Below, piece after piece: positions 1-9,878 of a stretch of DNA of 64,000 nucleotides; within the stretch, counting starts at the first letter, position 1; every line of letters begins with the position of its first letter. The notes beneath the pieces are model-generated. The model worked only from the letters and a program-made list of their open reading frames with translations, was not told the origin of the DNA and searched no databases. The translations under genes were made by a program, and so were the position numbers. The stretch lies in contig CM042685.1 of the NCBI GenBank assembly GCA_023614405.1, positions 234,773,661 through 234,837,660 on the forward strand, written 5' to 3'. This DNA is from Avena insularis. Its lineage: Eukaryota; Streptophyta; Magnoliopsida; Poales; Poaceae.

Positions 1-149
1 TCAATGGATCCGCCACATTCATATTTGTGTGTACTTTGCAAATCTTTATGTCACCATCTTGGACATGTTCTCGAATAGCGTGAAAACGCGGCTTGATATG
101 CTTTAGCTTCTTGTGTGACCTTGGTTCTTGCGCATTGGCTATGGCGCCC
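1..149 (-). pseudogene. Copia1 RNase H, C-terminal fragment
   Basis: Read on the minus strand from 149 downwards, one open frame gives a peptide with the blocks GAIANAQEPRSHKK, KHIKPRFHAIREHV and KICKVHTNMNVADPL. These are typical of the end of the Ty1/copia RNase H domain, and Copia2 has the matching blocks at 49435-49779. The fragment stops where the Gypsy1 LTR begins at 150. The N-terminal side of the domain is found 17 kb away at 17337-17871 in the same orientation. The stop codon, PPT and 3' LTR would lie left of base 1. Confidence 0.85.
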
Positions 150-508
150 TGATACGTTGGAAACCTATCTATAATTTTTTATGCTCCATGCTTGTTTAGT
201 ATCTACTTTGCTTTACTTGTCCACACTTTGAGGTGCTTTTTACATGTTTTCCGGTACTAACCTACTAACAAGTTGCACAATTGCGGATGCTGCTTTTCTG
301 CTGTTTTTGGTTTCAGAAAAGTTAGTAAAGAAATATTCTCGAAATTGGACGGGACAAAGGACAAAGTCAATTACTTTCCATGGGGAACAAGAAGTCCAGA
401 GGAGAGACGGAGGGGCTGGCCAGAAGGGCCAGATCCACCCAGGCGCGGGTGGGCCCGACCCCACGCCTGGCTAGGGTTTGGTCGCCCTGGCGGCCGCCTC
501 GGCCTCCT

Positions 509-532
509 CCTTCGCCTATAAGAAGCCCCTAA
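509..532 (+). promoter_or_regulatory. Gypsy1 LTR TATA-box region
   Basis: CGCCTATAAGAAGCCC follows a GC-rich stretch and precedes a C-rich leader. The same arrangement is kept in all related LTRs: near 6592 (GCTTATAAGAAG), 20438, 25836, 33001 (CCTATAAAAGCC) and 46848 (CCTATATAAGCC). By position it is the LTR Pol II core promoter; the transcription start is not determined. Confidence 0.6.
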
Positions 533-653
533 TGCAGAAACCCTGAGCACCCGATCAGAAATCCACGAAACCGCATGTAGCCGCCGCCACCATCGTCCCT
601 AGATCGGGGGGATCTGAAGCTCTTCCCGGCACCCTGCCGGAGGGGAGATCATC

Positions 654-937
654 TGTGAGACCCTGGCGCATGGCTCAATAGGATTGATAGGAAACCCATA
701 CCAACAAGTTGCAACTTATTTTCCGGAAGCTCATTCGAAAAGAACTCTAAGGTTAAGCGTGCTTGGACTAGAGCAATTCTAGGATGGGTGACCAACCGGG
801 AAGTGGGTAACCGGGTCCGCGTGAGTGAGGACAAAGTGCACAAAAAAGATTAGTGTTGGTATGTAGGGTTAGTCTAGAGATCCTATTGAGCTGCCAGAAG
901 TGACAGCCGTCGGTCCGGAGTGACCGGGGGTGTTACA
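654..937 (+). repeat. Cassandra 5' LTR
   Basis: 284 bp from TGTGAGACCC to GTGTTACA, followed directly by the PBS. It aligns without gaps to 1137-1420. Confidence 0.93.
742..804 (+). promoter_or_regulatory. 5S rRNA-like Pol III internal promoter in Cassandra 5' LTR
   Basis: From GAACTC to GGGAAGT this matches the 3' half of plant 5S rRNA without gaps. It includes an A-box-like GTTAAGCGTGCTTGG and a C-box-like AGGATGGGTGACC. Differences cluster outside these boxes (ACTAGAG where 5S has GCGAGAG). It is an LTR-borne 5S derivative, not a 5S gene: the flanks and 5' part are diverged. Confidence 0.85.
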
Positions 938-939
938 AG

Positions 940-951
940 TGGTATCAGAGC
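940..951 (+). other. Cassandra primer-binding site (tRNA-iMet)
   Basis: TGGTATCAGAGC lies 2 nt after the 5' LTR and is complementary to the 3' end of plant initiator tRNA-Met. Confidence 0.9.
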
Positions 952-1121
952 CGACCCTCGCGGTTACACGGGCATGTGCGGGTCAGTGGCGGACATGTGG
1001 CGCATGGCGCGTGTGGCCCGGAGTGGACACGGCATGGCACATGTGCCGGCACTGGACGCACAAATGTGTGCCAAGAGGGGACGTTCCTGGCTTTTGGTTG
1101 ATCGACGAGGACGTCGATCTT

Positions 1122-1136
1122 ATAAGGGTGGGTGTA
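1122..1136 (+). other. Cassandra polypurine tract region
   Basis: The purine-rich stretch AAGGGTGGGTG directly precedes the 3' LTR and is the likely plus-strand primer. It is interrupted by pyrimidines, so its exact limits are unsure. Confidence 0.55.
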
Positions 1137-1420
1137 TGTGAGACCCTGGAGCATGGATCAATAGGATTGATAGGAAACCCATACCAACAAGTTGCAACTT
1201 CTTTTTCGGAAGCTCATTCGAAAAGAACTCTAAGGTTAAGCGTGCTTGGCCTAGAGCAATTCTAGGATGGGTGACCGACCGGGAAGTGGGTAACCGGGTG
1301 CGCATGAGTGAGGACAAAGTGCGTAGAAAAGACTAGTGTTGGTCTGTGGGGTTAGTCTAGAGATCCTATTGAGATGCCATAAGTGACAGCCGTCGGTCCG
1401 GAGTGACCGGGGGTGTTACA
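1137..1420 (+). repeat. Cassandra 3' LTR
   Basis: 284 bp, the same length as the 5' copy, with 16 substitutions by eye. It is followed by the target duplication TCATC. Confidence 0.93.
1225..1287 (+). promoter_or_regulatory. 5S rRNA-like Pol III internal promoter in Cassandra 3' LTR
   Basis: Same segment as at 742-804. GTTAAGCGTGCTTGG and AGGATGGGTGACC are unchanged, and only two bases differ between the two LTR copies in this 63-nt part (A/C after GCTTGG and A/G after GTGACC). Confidence 0.85.
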
Positions 1421-2481
1421 TCATCCCGGAGGCCTTCTCTCTGGTATGATGCATGAGTAGTTCCACCTTGGACTATGGGTCCATGTAGTAGCTAGGTATC
1501 TCCTCCTTTGTGCTTTCATGTATAGATCTTGTGAGCTCCATTCATGATCAAGATCTAATCTATTTTGTAATCATGCATGTTGTGTTTGCGGGGATCCGAT
1601 GGATATTGAGATTATTATGTTGGTTTGATTAATGGTTTTGTATTTATGATTCTATCATGTCTGTGTTGTTTGTGATCTTGCATGATCTCCGTTGCTAGTG
1701 GTTATCTTGGCCAAGTAGTTGCTAGTGACTCCAAGAGGGGGTATTTATGCTCGATAGTGGGTTCATGCCTCTAGTTTCCAAGGGAAGTGACAAAAATCTC
1801 TTAGGTTGTAGATGTGCTGTTGCTACTAGGGAGAAAACAATGGTCTCTTGTTCATGGAACATGTGGACTGTTTACCTTACACACTTTGCTTAAAGCAGTT
1901 GTCTGTTGCTTGCAACTTAATACTGGAGGGGGTTCGGATGATAACCTGAAGGTGCACTTCTAGTCATAGATGCAGTTGGATGGCGGTCTATGTATCTTGT
2001 TGTATTGCCCAATCAACCTCATAGGATCTTTCTGACTAGTAATTGCATTGTTATGCCTTGCTCAGTTCCTGTCAATTGCCCTGCTGTAATTTGTTTACTC
2101 TTCATGCCATGTTGTTTATCTAAGGAGAGCACCTCTAGTGAACTATGGACCCCGGTCCAATCTTTACCATTGATACATCTTCCACTGTTACTTGTTTACT
2201 TGCTGCAAACCATTACCTTCCACACCATATGTTTAATCCTTTGTTACAACAAACCGGTGAGCTTGACAACCTCACTGATTCGTTGGGGCAAAGTCTTGAG
2301 TTTGTGTTGTGCAGGTTTCCACGTTGCTTGCAACACCTTTGAGACGTTTCCTTCCTCCTTCTGCTTCGATAACCTTGGTCTCTACTGAGGGAATACTTGC
2401 TGTTGTGTTGCTTCACACCTTGCTCTTGGGGTTTCCAACGAAGCGCTCCTACATCAACTTAGGCGCCATCAACAAGTTTTT

Positions 2482-2499
2482 TGGCGCCGTTGCTGGGGA
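2482..2499 (+). other. Gypsy1 primer-binding site (tRNA-Asp)
   Basis: TGGCGCCGTTGCTGGGGA starts 11 nt after the LTR. It matches the complement of the plant tRNA-Asp(GUC) 3' end with one mismatch (T for C at position 13). The same site is seen at 34271 and, reversed, at 43383-43400. Confidence 0.85.
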
Positions 2500-2718
2500 G
2501 GCCAAGGACATCTTCACTAGGGGAGTCCTTCACTTCCTTTATCTTTACTTTGTTTTTAGTTTGCTTTGTTTCTTTTGTTTGGTTTAGTTTGCCTCTTTTC
2601 AAAAAACCCAAAAAAATAGTGTAGTTTGGTTTGCTTTATTTATTCAAAACACACAAAAAAATTAGTTTCTGCTCTAAGTTGCTACCATGTCTGGTTTTGG
2701 ATCAACCTCTATCTCCCT

Positions 2719-3536
2719 ATGGTAGAAATCTCCACTTTTAAGCAAAAAAGTGAAGAAAGATTTAAGGAGGCTTGGTCTAGAATCTCTGCTTTCCAGAGGG
2801 AAATCGAGCCTGAAGTGAGCCTCAGCTCGGTTATTGATAGTTTCTACTGCGGTATTGCTCTTCGTTATAGATATGCTTTGGATGCTGTGGCTGAGAAAGA
2901 TTTTTTGCTATGTACTGAGGATGAAGCTTTTGATGCCATAAAGAAATTAATCATGATCTATGGTACACCTGGCAAGTCTGGTTCTGCTTTCATAAATATT
3001 TTTGCTAGGTTGAACACTCTTGAGACCGGCATTGCTGCTATGAATAGTTGTTATCACACTCTTAGGGCTTACCATGATTATGTTCCCATAAATTCTGAGC
3101 CTTCAAAGTGGTTTCCCACAATCAAAGTTTCAATAAACACTACACTTTTTGATGCTCGTTGCGATATCATGTCTGAATTTTGTCTCATGCCTAAAGATAT
3201 TTTGATTCCTTGAGTCTTTGGGGGCTTATTGAAGGAGGAGAGGAAATCTCTCTTACCAACAATACCACTATATCACCCATTGGAATATCTAAATGTGTGT
3301 TTACAAAAAATTTAGGGAAAATGGTGACTACTGATTATCTTGTTATTGAATGTGTAGGCAAGGGACAAATCACACTTGGAAGATCTCTACTGAAACACCT
3401 TGGGGCAGTAATAGATGTGGGAAAAGGCATCATGCACTTTGCTCATCCGGTAAGCAATCATATCTTCCCTAAATAGAAAAAGAAAGGTAAGAAAGGAAGG
3501 AACAAGAGGGGAAATTCCTCATTTGAAAATACTTGA
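2719..3536 (+). pseudogene. Gypsy1 short Gag/protease-like ORF, one frameshift
   Basis: An ATG at 2719 opens a frame through FKEAWSRI and an alpha-helical Gag-like part, then FDARCDIMSEFCLMPKDI. A frameshift near 3200-3213 moves to the frame ending GRSLLKHLGAVIDVGKGI and a Lys-rich tail (stop 3534-3536). The layout matches the C-terminal half of an Athila-type Gag followed by an aspartic-protease fold: flap region, then LGRSLL where LGRPFL is usual. The catalytic D-S/T-G triad reads D-I-M. Gypsy2 has the same protein with the same change (21872-22699). It is much shorter than a normal Gag-Pol and has no zinc knuckle. The function is probably structural or lost. Confidence 0.7.
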
Positions 3537-3553
3537 TTCTTCTTGTTTCTTGT

Positions 3554-3601
3554 GCCTAACTTAAAGGCGTTAAAGAAAAGTACTTGTTGGGAGATAACCC
3601 A
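3554..3601 (+). promoter_or_regulatory. Conserved 48-nt block 3' of the ORF (Gypsy1 copy)
   Basis: GCCTAACTTAAAGGC opens and TGGGAGATAACCCA closes a 48-nt block that starts 18 nt after the ORF stop. It is present without indels in Gypsy2 (22714), Gypsy3 (35801) and, on the minus strand, Gypsy4 (41294-41341). TGGG/CCCA and GCCT/AGGC can pair. The role is unknown. Confidence 0.6.
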
Positions 3602-6213
3602 AGAGTTTCCTTGAGTCTTGGAAGTTATTACTTCAGTAATGACCTCTCCTCATCCTTTTTGTTTGCTTTTTTGTGCCAAGAATGACCTCTAATGAGAGGG
3701 AAGTAAGATTTGGGGAGTTGCTGTTCCGAAACAGATTTCTATCCTCCACCATAAAAATTCGTGAGGAGTCTCTGTAACTCAGATTGAGCTCAAATTTACG
3801 AATAAATCCCCAGTATGTTAGATAACTTCCATTAGTTCAACACTATTTGATTTGAGCAACAGAAGATGTTCGAAAAAATCGGTTTCTACCTGCTGGTCTG
3901 TTTTGACAGATTTCTGCCATTATTTGCATTAGCTTCTTATTGATTCCTTTTTGAGTTCTCTTCAGGTAAATTGAGATTTTTGAAGGAGTTGCTACAGTAG
4001 CTTGTGTTTTTAGTGAAAAGCCTTGCTGTTCCAAAGCTTTGCCAGTGGTCTAATATCTTTTGAATATAATAATGTTGCTAATGAAGATTGTGTGAAGTTT
4101 TGTATGAAGGAAAAATTTTAGGTGTAGAGAAAGAATGATGCAATGAGATGAAGAATGGACAAAAGCTCAAGCTTGGGGATGCCTACATGGTTTCACCCCA
4201 AGAAATATCCAAGAGGTACAAGCGTCAAAGATTGGGGATGCCTTGGGCATCCCCTTCTTCATCAATAAAAAGCTCAGGTCTGTCTAGACACTTCGTTTTT
4301 TATTGTTTCATGCACAGTTGTGTTGTTCTTGGAGCGTCTTAGTTTTCGTTTGCTTTGCTTAGGTTGTTTAGTTTGCTTGAGTAAAGTAGTTTGGACCCTC
4401 GTTCTCGCTGTGTTGTTTTGCAAATAAGTTGCTGGGTGTTGGAAAGGAGTAGTAAGTTCTTGCTTGAAGTGCAAGAGGAGCTTGCATTGACTGTGACTTA
4501 GACTTTAGCATGACATGCTAGGTGTTGTTTTAGCATTATGCTTAGTGATTATTGCTATAGCATGTCTTGTTCCAAACAATTGGGATTTCTTAGTGTGCCT
4601 TGAAGAAATTATGCGTTGTTTTAGCATGCAAAAGCATAGTATTATGGTATTCTCCTTTGATGCTTTGCTTGAGTTGACTTGGCACATGCTTACACCATGT
4701 TATGACTATGACAAGTCACCATTATCCTCTATGATCATTTAGTCCTTGACTTGTAGTACCACTCTTTGCTTTGATTAGTATGCTTTGTTGCATTGCATGA
4801 TTATGGCATGCTCTCTTAGTTGGTTGCTCCCAGTCTTTTGCTAGCCTCCACTTGTATGAGTAAGTTATACTCATGCTTCCAACTCCTAAGAAACCAAGTT
4901 ATTACAAAGTGTCCACTATAAACTCCTATGCATGGTGTGTTACACCATTCCAAGTATATTCTTGTTTTCAACTATCTTCTAATTAAAAACTATTTTGTTA
5001 TGTGAAAACTTAGTGATTAAAGCCCTCACGAACTTGATGGCACACTTTATTCTTTGCCCCTAATAAACTTGAACCATTGTGACAACTTTGTTGTATATGC
5101 TTGCACTTATAAGTTGGAGTTAGCAGAACCGTACTATCACGGGGAACGTTTTCAACATTGCACTTGTACTTCTGTACTTCGTTGATATCATGCTCTTTTG
5201 TCTATGGATGTTACCGGTGTGAAATGAAGTGGGAACTTGTAAGTCCATGGAATTGTATTCTGTGTTAGAGAAATGGCTGGGCCGCTAGCCTAAGCCATGC
5301 CTAATCATGGTGGAAACTTGCAGCATCACCATAGTGAGCTATCTATGAAGCATCCTCAATAAAAAGCTATGCATATGGTAAATAAAAAGATTGTTGAGAT
5401 GCTCATTGTCTGCTTGCCTTGTCATTTTGGTTATGGGAAAGCTCCTGTACCATGTGCAAGGGGTACCCCGTTGGCGGTTCTCAATAATATGCAAATACTT
5501 ACAGTGACAAGAACTTGCCTGGGCCCTAAGTTGAGTATCCATGAGGTGTAGCCCTCATATTCAAGGGACTTGAGATTGCCAACTTATACTTCGTCAAGCA
5601 TATACTCCAGCTTTGCCACTTTAACCTTAACCACTTCAAGATGCTTATGATAGGGGAAATGAGGGCTGAAAGCTAACAAGTACCATAATTTTTGGAAGCT
5701 CTTTTTGAAACTTGTAATCTCTGCTTCCTTTAGAAAAGCCTTTATTTCACCACTATTGAGTCTCCACCTTCTACCTTTAGGCACCATTAAGAGAGCATAG
5801 TTTTCATTCTGTGTGCAGTGTTCCAAAGCTTATTAATTGATGCATATTGTGTTATTACTTGCTTTTGTGCTATTTGTTTCTAGTCACCCTTGTGAACTTT
5901 GCAGGTGTCCTATGCATTTTACTGCTACTCTATGAGGGACAAGCTGATTGCCACTATGCTATGTTTTCTGCATGTGAAACAAACAAACGTTTTTCAATGC
6001 ATATTATTCATGATCTTTGTTTGTAGCTTGTCATGTTGCATGCACAGTTACTATGTCCTACTGTTAGAACTCCATCCTTTCATGCACATGTTTAGAGTTC
6101 TTTGATCCCAGCTTTCAATGCTTGCAAATGGTTGGATCTTTATTGTGAGGGTCAATGTCACCTCAAAAATTATTCTGTTTATCACTTACCTACTCGAGGA
6201 CGAGCAGGAGTTA
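3602..6213 (+). other. Gypsy1 long noncoding 3' internal region
   Basis: About 2.6 kb without a supportable ORF, collinear with 22762-25465 in Gypsy2 and with 35849-36985 plus 44917-46460 in Gypsy3. It contains the hairpin at 4234-4254 and AT-rich text throughout. It ends with CTACTCGAGGACGAGCAGGAGTT before the polypurine tract. This is typical of large noncoding domains in non-autonomous grass Gypsy elements. Confidence 0.7.
4234..4254 (+). promoter_or_regulatory. Perfect 9-bp hairpin (Gypsy1)
   Basis: GGGGATGCC, loop TTG, GGCATCCCC. The same stem with loop CAA occurs in Gypsy2 (23395-23415) and Gypsy3 (36479-36499). The left arm repeats the core of the polypurine tract motif AAGCTTGGGGATGC, also present at 4169-4182. 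Confidence 0.7.
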
Positions 6214-6226
6214 TACTTGGAGATGT
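6214..6226 (+). other. Gypsy1 polypurine tract
   Basis: ACTTGGAGATGT abuts the 3' LTR. Gypsy2 has AAGCTTGGGGATGC at the same place, so this copy has decayed. Confidence 0.6.
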
Positions 6227-7754
6227 TGATACGTTGGAAACGTATCTATAAATTTTGATGCTCCATGCTTGTTTAGTATCTACTTTGATTTACTTGTCCA
6301 CACTTTGAGGTGCTTTTTACATGTTTTCTGGTACTAACCTACTAACAAGTTGCAACAGTGCCAGATGCCTGTTTTCTGCTGTTTTTGGTTTCGGAAAAGT
6401 TAGTAAAGAAATATTCTCGGAATTGGACGGGGCAAAGGACAAAGCCAATTACTTTCTGTGGGGAACAAAAAGTCCAGAGGAGATACAGAGGGGCCGGACA
6501 GAGGGGCTAGACCTACCCCAGGCGCGGGTGGGCCCCACCCCGTGCCTGGATAGGGTTTGGTTGCCCTGGCGGACGCCTCGGCCTCCCCCTTCGCTTATAA
6601 GAAGCCCTCGATGCAGAAACCCTGAGAACCAGATCATAAATCCACGAAACCGTCAGTAGCCGCCGCCACCATCGTCCATAGATCGGGGGGATCTGAAGCT
6701 TTTCCCGGCACCCTGCCGGAGGGGAGATCATCTCGGAGGCCTTCTCTCCGGTATGATGCGTGAGTAGTTCCACCTTGGACTATGGGTCCATGTAGTAGCT
6801 AGATGGTTGTATCTCCTCCTTTGTGCTTTCATGTATAGATCTTGTGAGCTCCGTTCATGATCAAGATCTAATCTATTTTGTAATCATGCATGTTGTGTTT
6901 GTGGGGATCTGATAGATATTGAGATTATTATGTTGGTTTGATTAATGGTTTTGTCTTTATGATTCTATCATGTCTTTGTTGTTTGTGATCTTGCATGCTC
7001 ACCGTTGCTAGTGGTTATCTTGGCCAAGTAGTTGCTAGTGACTCCAAGAGGGGGTATTTATGCTCGATAGTGGGTTCATGCCTCTAGTTTCCAAGGGAAG
7101 TGACAGAAATCTCTTCGGTTGTAGATGTGATGTTGCTACTAGGGAGAAAACAGCAGTCTCTTGTTCATGGAACATGTGGACTGTTTACCTTACACACTTT
7201 GCTTAAAGCAGTTGTCTCTTGCTTGCAACTTAATACTGGAGGGGGTTCGGATGATAACCTGAAGGTGGACTTCTAGTCATAGATGTAGTTGTATTGCCCA
7301 ATCAACCTCATAGGATCTTTCTGACTAGTAATTGCATTGTTATGCCTTGCTCAGTTCCTGTCAATTGCCCTGCTATAATTTGTTTACCCTGCATGCCATG
7401 TTGTTTATCTAAGGAGAGCACCTCTAGTGAACTATGGACCCCGGTCCAATCTTTACCATTGATACATCTTCCACTGTTACTTGTTTACTTTCTGCAAACC
7501 ATTACCTTCCACACCATACGTTTAATCCTTTGTTACAGCAAACCGGTGATCTTGACAACCTCACTGATTCGTTGGAGCAAAGTCTTGAGTTTGTGTTGTG
7601 CAGGTTTCCATGTTGCTTGCAACACCTTTGAGACGTTTCCTTCCTCCTTATGGTTCGATAACCTCGGTCTCTACTGAGGGAAGACTTGCTACTGTGCTGC
7701 TTCACACCTTGCTCTTGGGGTTTCCAACGAAGCGCTCCTACATCAACTTAGGCG
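6227..7754 (+). repeat. Gypsy1 3' LTR, last 6 bp lost
   Basis: It starts TGATACGTTGG and runs collinear with the 5' LTR to GGCG. The closing CCATCA is missing and CACTA sequence follows. It shows the site without Cassandra. Confidence 0.88.
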
Positions 7755-7755
7755 G

Positions 7756-9794
7756 GATTTTTTTCACATTTTTACCTTTGGATTTCTTATGACTAGTATT
7801 TATACTAGTTGACTGAGAGACCGCCTTCTTCGTCTGACACGGTGGTGGTAGAGTGGGCTGACGCGGCGGGGGAGTGGGCTGATGCGGCGGTGGACTCGCG
7901 CTATGGTGGTCGTCCGATTCCTCATGTGGACTTGCTGGAGGCGGCAGACTCGGCTGACGCGGAGGAGACGGTGGTGGCTTGGGTGCAGAGCCTGGAAACA
8001 CGATGTATTTCTTGCACCATAGAATGATAGAGCCCCTGACTTCTCCTAGCGTGCTCTCATCTTCAGGTCCAGGGATGTCAAGTTGTAGTGATTCATATTG
8101 AGGTAGAACCTCATCCACCCCGACACAATCATAGCCATCTGGAATCTCTTTGCAATGCCAGCGTGCTTCAGGTTCACAAGATAAAGCATAGCCGAGATCC
8201 GCCTTGAAGGATAAGTTCATCACTCCCACATGCAACTCGCAGCTTGTCTTCTCTATGATATTGTCCACGGGATAGTGATCTATCGGATCGGCCGCCGTGG
8301 AAGCGACACTGCTTCTCCGCTGAGATGGGACACCGGCACTTTCTTCTAGCTGCTAATGAGTTGGCCCTTGCTGGCACATTTTGTCCAGTTGCTTCTGTTA
8401 CTCCTTTAGCATGGCATATATTTCCTCGTTCTTTCTTTCCACGCTACGCAACCGGTTTGTCTCCTCTATCTCCTTCTGCTTCTTTGCCCTCACTCGGCTT
8501 CTATAGGATTCAGTGTCCTCAGGGAACCCGGTCTTCCACGACATAGAAGGTCCAAAGCCTCGTGTTCGTCCTGGTTTTTCAGGATTACCGAGGGCCTTTG
8601 TCAGCTCGTCGTTCTCTCTGTTGGGTTTGAAGTTACCCTTTTTAACCTACTCAATTGTTTTAACAATTTCTCCATGGGGTGTAACAACATTGGACTTTTT
8701 ATCAAATATTAACTCCCATGTTTCCATGTCATACTTTGCCCCATGGGCAAGTAACCAATTCCTTACTCTCATGGGTCAGTCCTCTGTAGCTGGAGTGAGC
8801 CCTTGGGCACGCAAGGCTTTCTCGGCTTCCTCCCACTTAGGAACGGAAGTCCTGTAGCCCCATGTCCCCATCGTATGGTGATATTTCTTTTTTGCAGCAT
8901 TTTCTTTATTCTTTGCGGACCTTTTTTTTGCTATTGCTGATTTCTTGTAGTCTAGAAATCTTTCCCAGTGAGGCCGCTGCTTCTCTAGTGAGTCCACGAA
9001 TTCTGGAACTTTTCCTTCCTCGAGATATTCATTGTACAATCTTTTCTTATAGTTATTGAACTGTTGGGCCATCTTCTTAAGAGCGAAACGCTTAACTTTG
9101 GACCTCATATCATCTGTGGCGTCCTTAGTCTCTAAGACTAGTAGGGTGAAATGGCGAATGAGCTTATCCCATAGTATGTCTTTGTATCTATCCTCGACAT
9201 AACTCATAGAATTTTCATCTCCCTTTGCTGGCTTATTCCAGTTGATAATGCTGATCGGGACGTTGTCCCTAACAAAAAATCCACATTGATAAATAAATGT
9301 GTTTGTGTTCTTTATGGGAAGCAATGGGACGCCCACTAGAGAGACCTCAACAATTGTGAGATGCGCATCATCGGGCATCCCTTTGGCCGGTCCTCGTTTA
9401 CTATTTTTAACTGACTTGGTCGATGTGGAGGTCTAAAATAAGAAACAATATTCGTTAATATATATATACACACAAATCAATTAATGCATCTATCTAGTGA
9501 TCAAGAGGCTTAATAATATACCTCGCCAGACTTTGTCAAGGCTGGTCCATCATTTTCCAAGCCATCAACGAAATTAAAACTAGTATGTGCTTCGACTTGA
9601 GGTTCTATCTCTATTCCCTCACTGGACTCATTCAGAAACTGTGAGCCATCTTCTGCTCCACAGTCTTCTTCTCCACCCTGATCGATGAGCGCTCCTTCAT
9701 GATAAGGGAGCGCTCCATCCTGATAGGGGAGCGGTCCATCACCTAGTATCATATCGAATAAAGGCTCTTCACCTTCTCTACTGTTTAAGTCCAT
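7756..9794 (-). pseudogene. CACTA ORF2 (TNPA-like, Transposase_24-type), two or more exons
   Basis: Exon 9794-9522 encodes an acidic N-terminus starting MDLNSREGEEPLFD and ends at a GAG/GTATAT splice donor. The next exon starts at 9432 after TTTTAG. It encodes a Ser/Lys-rich stretch, the block MPDDAHLTIVEVSLVGVPLL and a basic helical region with FALKKMAQQFNNYKKRLY, as in the Transposase_24 family. The frame continues through two in-frame stops (near 8778 and 8648) into ELIFDKKSNVVTPHGEI and a coiled coil. It finishes with a proline-rich tail at 8030-7790. The known role of such proteins is binding the subterminal repeats and helping TNP2. The C-terminus is cut off at the Gypsy1 junction. Confidence 0.7.
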
Positions 9795-9878
9795 AGAATA
9801 ATTGCTATGACATAATATGCATATATGAGTAATAAAATTATATAACATCTCGAATGACAACAATAGTATTAATATCAT

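Larger units (their letters stand above)
654..1420 (+). mobile_element. Cassandra-type TRIM with 5S rRNA-like LTRs, complete
   Basis: Two direct 284-bp repeats (654-937 and 1137-1420) start TGTGAGACCC and end GTGTTACA. They flank a 199-bp non-coding centre with an iMet primer site and a purine-rich tract. A 5-bp target duplication TCATC lies at 649-653 and 1421-1425, and the uninterrupted site is visible in the Gypsy1 3' LTR near 6725. Each LTR carries a 5S rRNA-like segment. This is the defining structure of Cassandra, a non-coding terminal-repeat retrotransposon in miniature. I count 16 differences and no indels between the LTRs (about 5.6%). At the commonly used 1.3e-8 per site per year this suggests roughly 2 million years. 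It is younger than its Gypsy1 host. Confidence 0.93.
150..2471 (+). repeat. Gypsy1 5' LTR, interrupted by Cassandra
   Basis: The LTR starts TGATACG at 150 and ends CCATCA at 2471, about 1.55 kb without the insertion. It carries a TATA-like CCTATAAGAAG near 515-527, the expected LTR promoter. The same sequence recurs at 6227, and related LTRs occur at 20072, 25482, 32645 and 46481. The Cassandra element plus its target duplication accounts for the extra length against the 3' copy. Confidence 0.88.
150..7754 (+). mobile_element. Gypsy1: non-autonomous Gypsy LTR retrotransposon inserted in Copia1
   Basis: LTRs at 150-2471 (with a nested 767-bp TRIM) and 6227-7754 both start TGATACGTTGGAAAC. The internal part has a tRNA-Asp PBS, a short gag/protease-like ORF, a long noncoding 3' region and a purine-rich tract before the 3' LTR. 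No RT, RNase H or integrase is present, so it depended on a helper element. The left junction cuts Copia1 RNase H. The right LTR lacks its last 6 bp and runs straight into CACTA sequence, so no target duplication can be confirmed. Confidence 0.88.

Noticed and set aside
742..804. A true 5S rRNA gene
   Set aside because: Only the 3' half is well matched, the flanks are LTR sequence, and it is duplicated with the LTR; it is the Cassandra 5S-like segment.
1990..2388. 132-codon plus frame in the Gypsy1 5' LTR, repeated at 7294-7677
   Set aside because: It recurs only because the LTRs are copies. The related LTRs of Gypsy2 and Gypsy3 do not keep the frame, and there is no domain signature.
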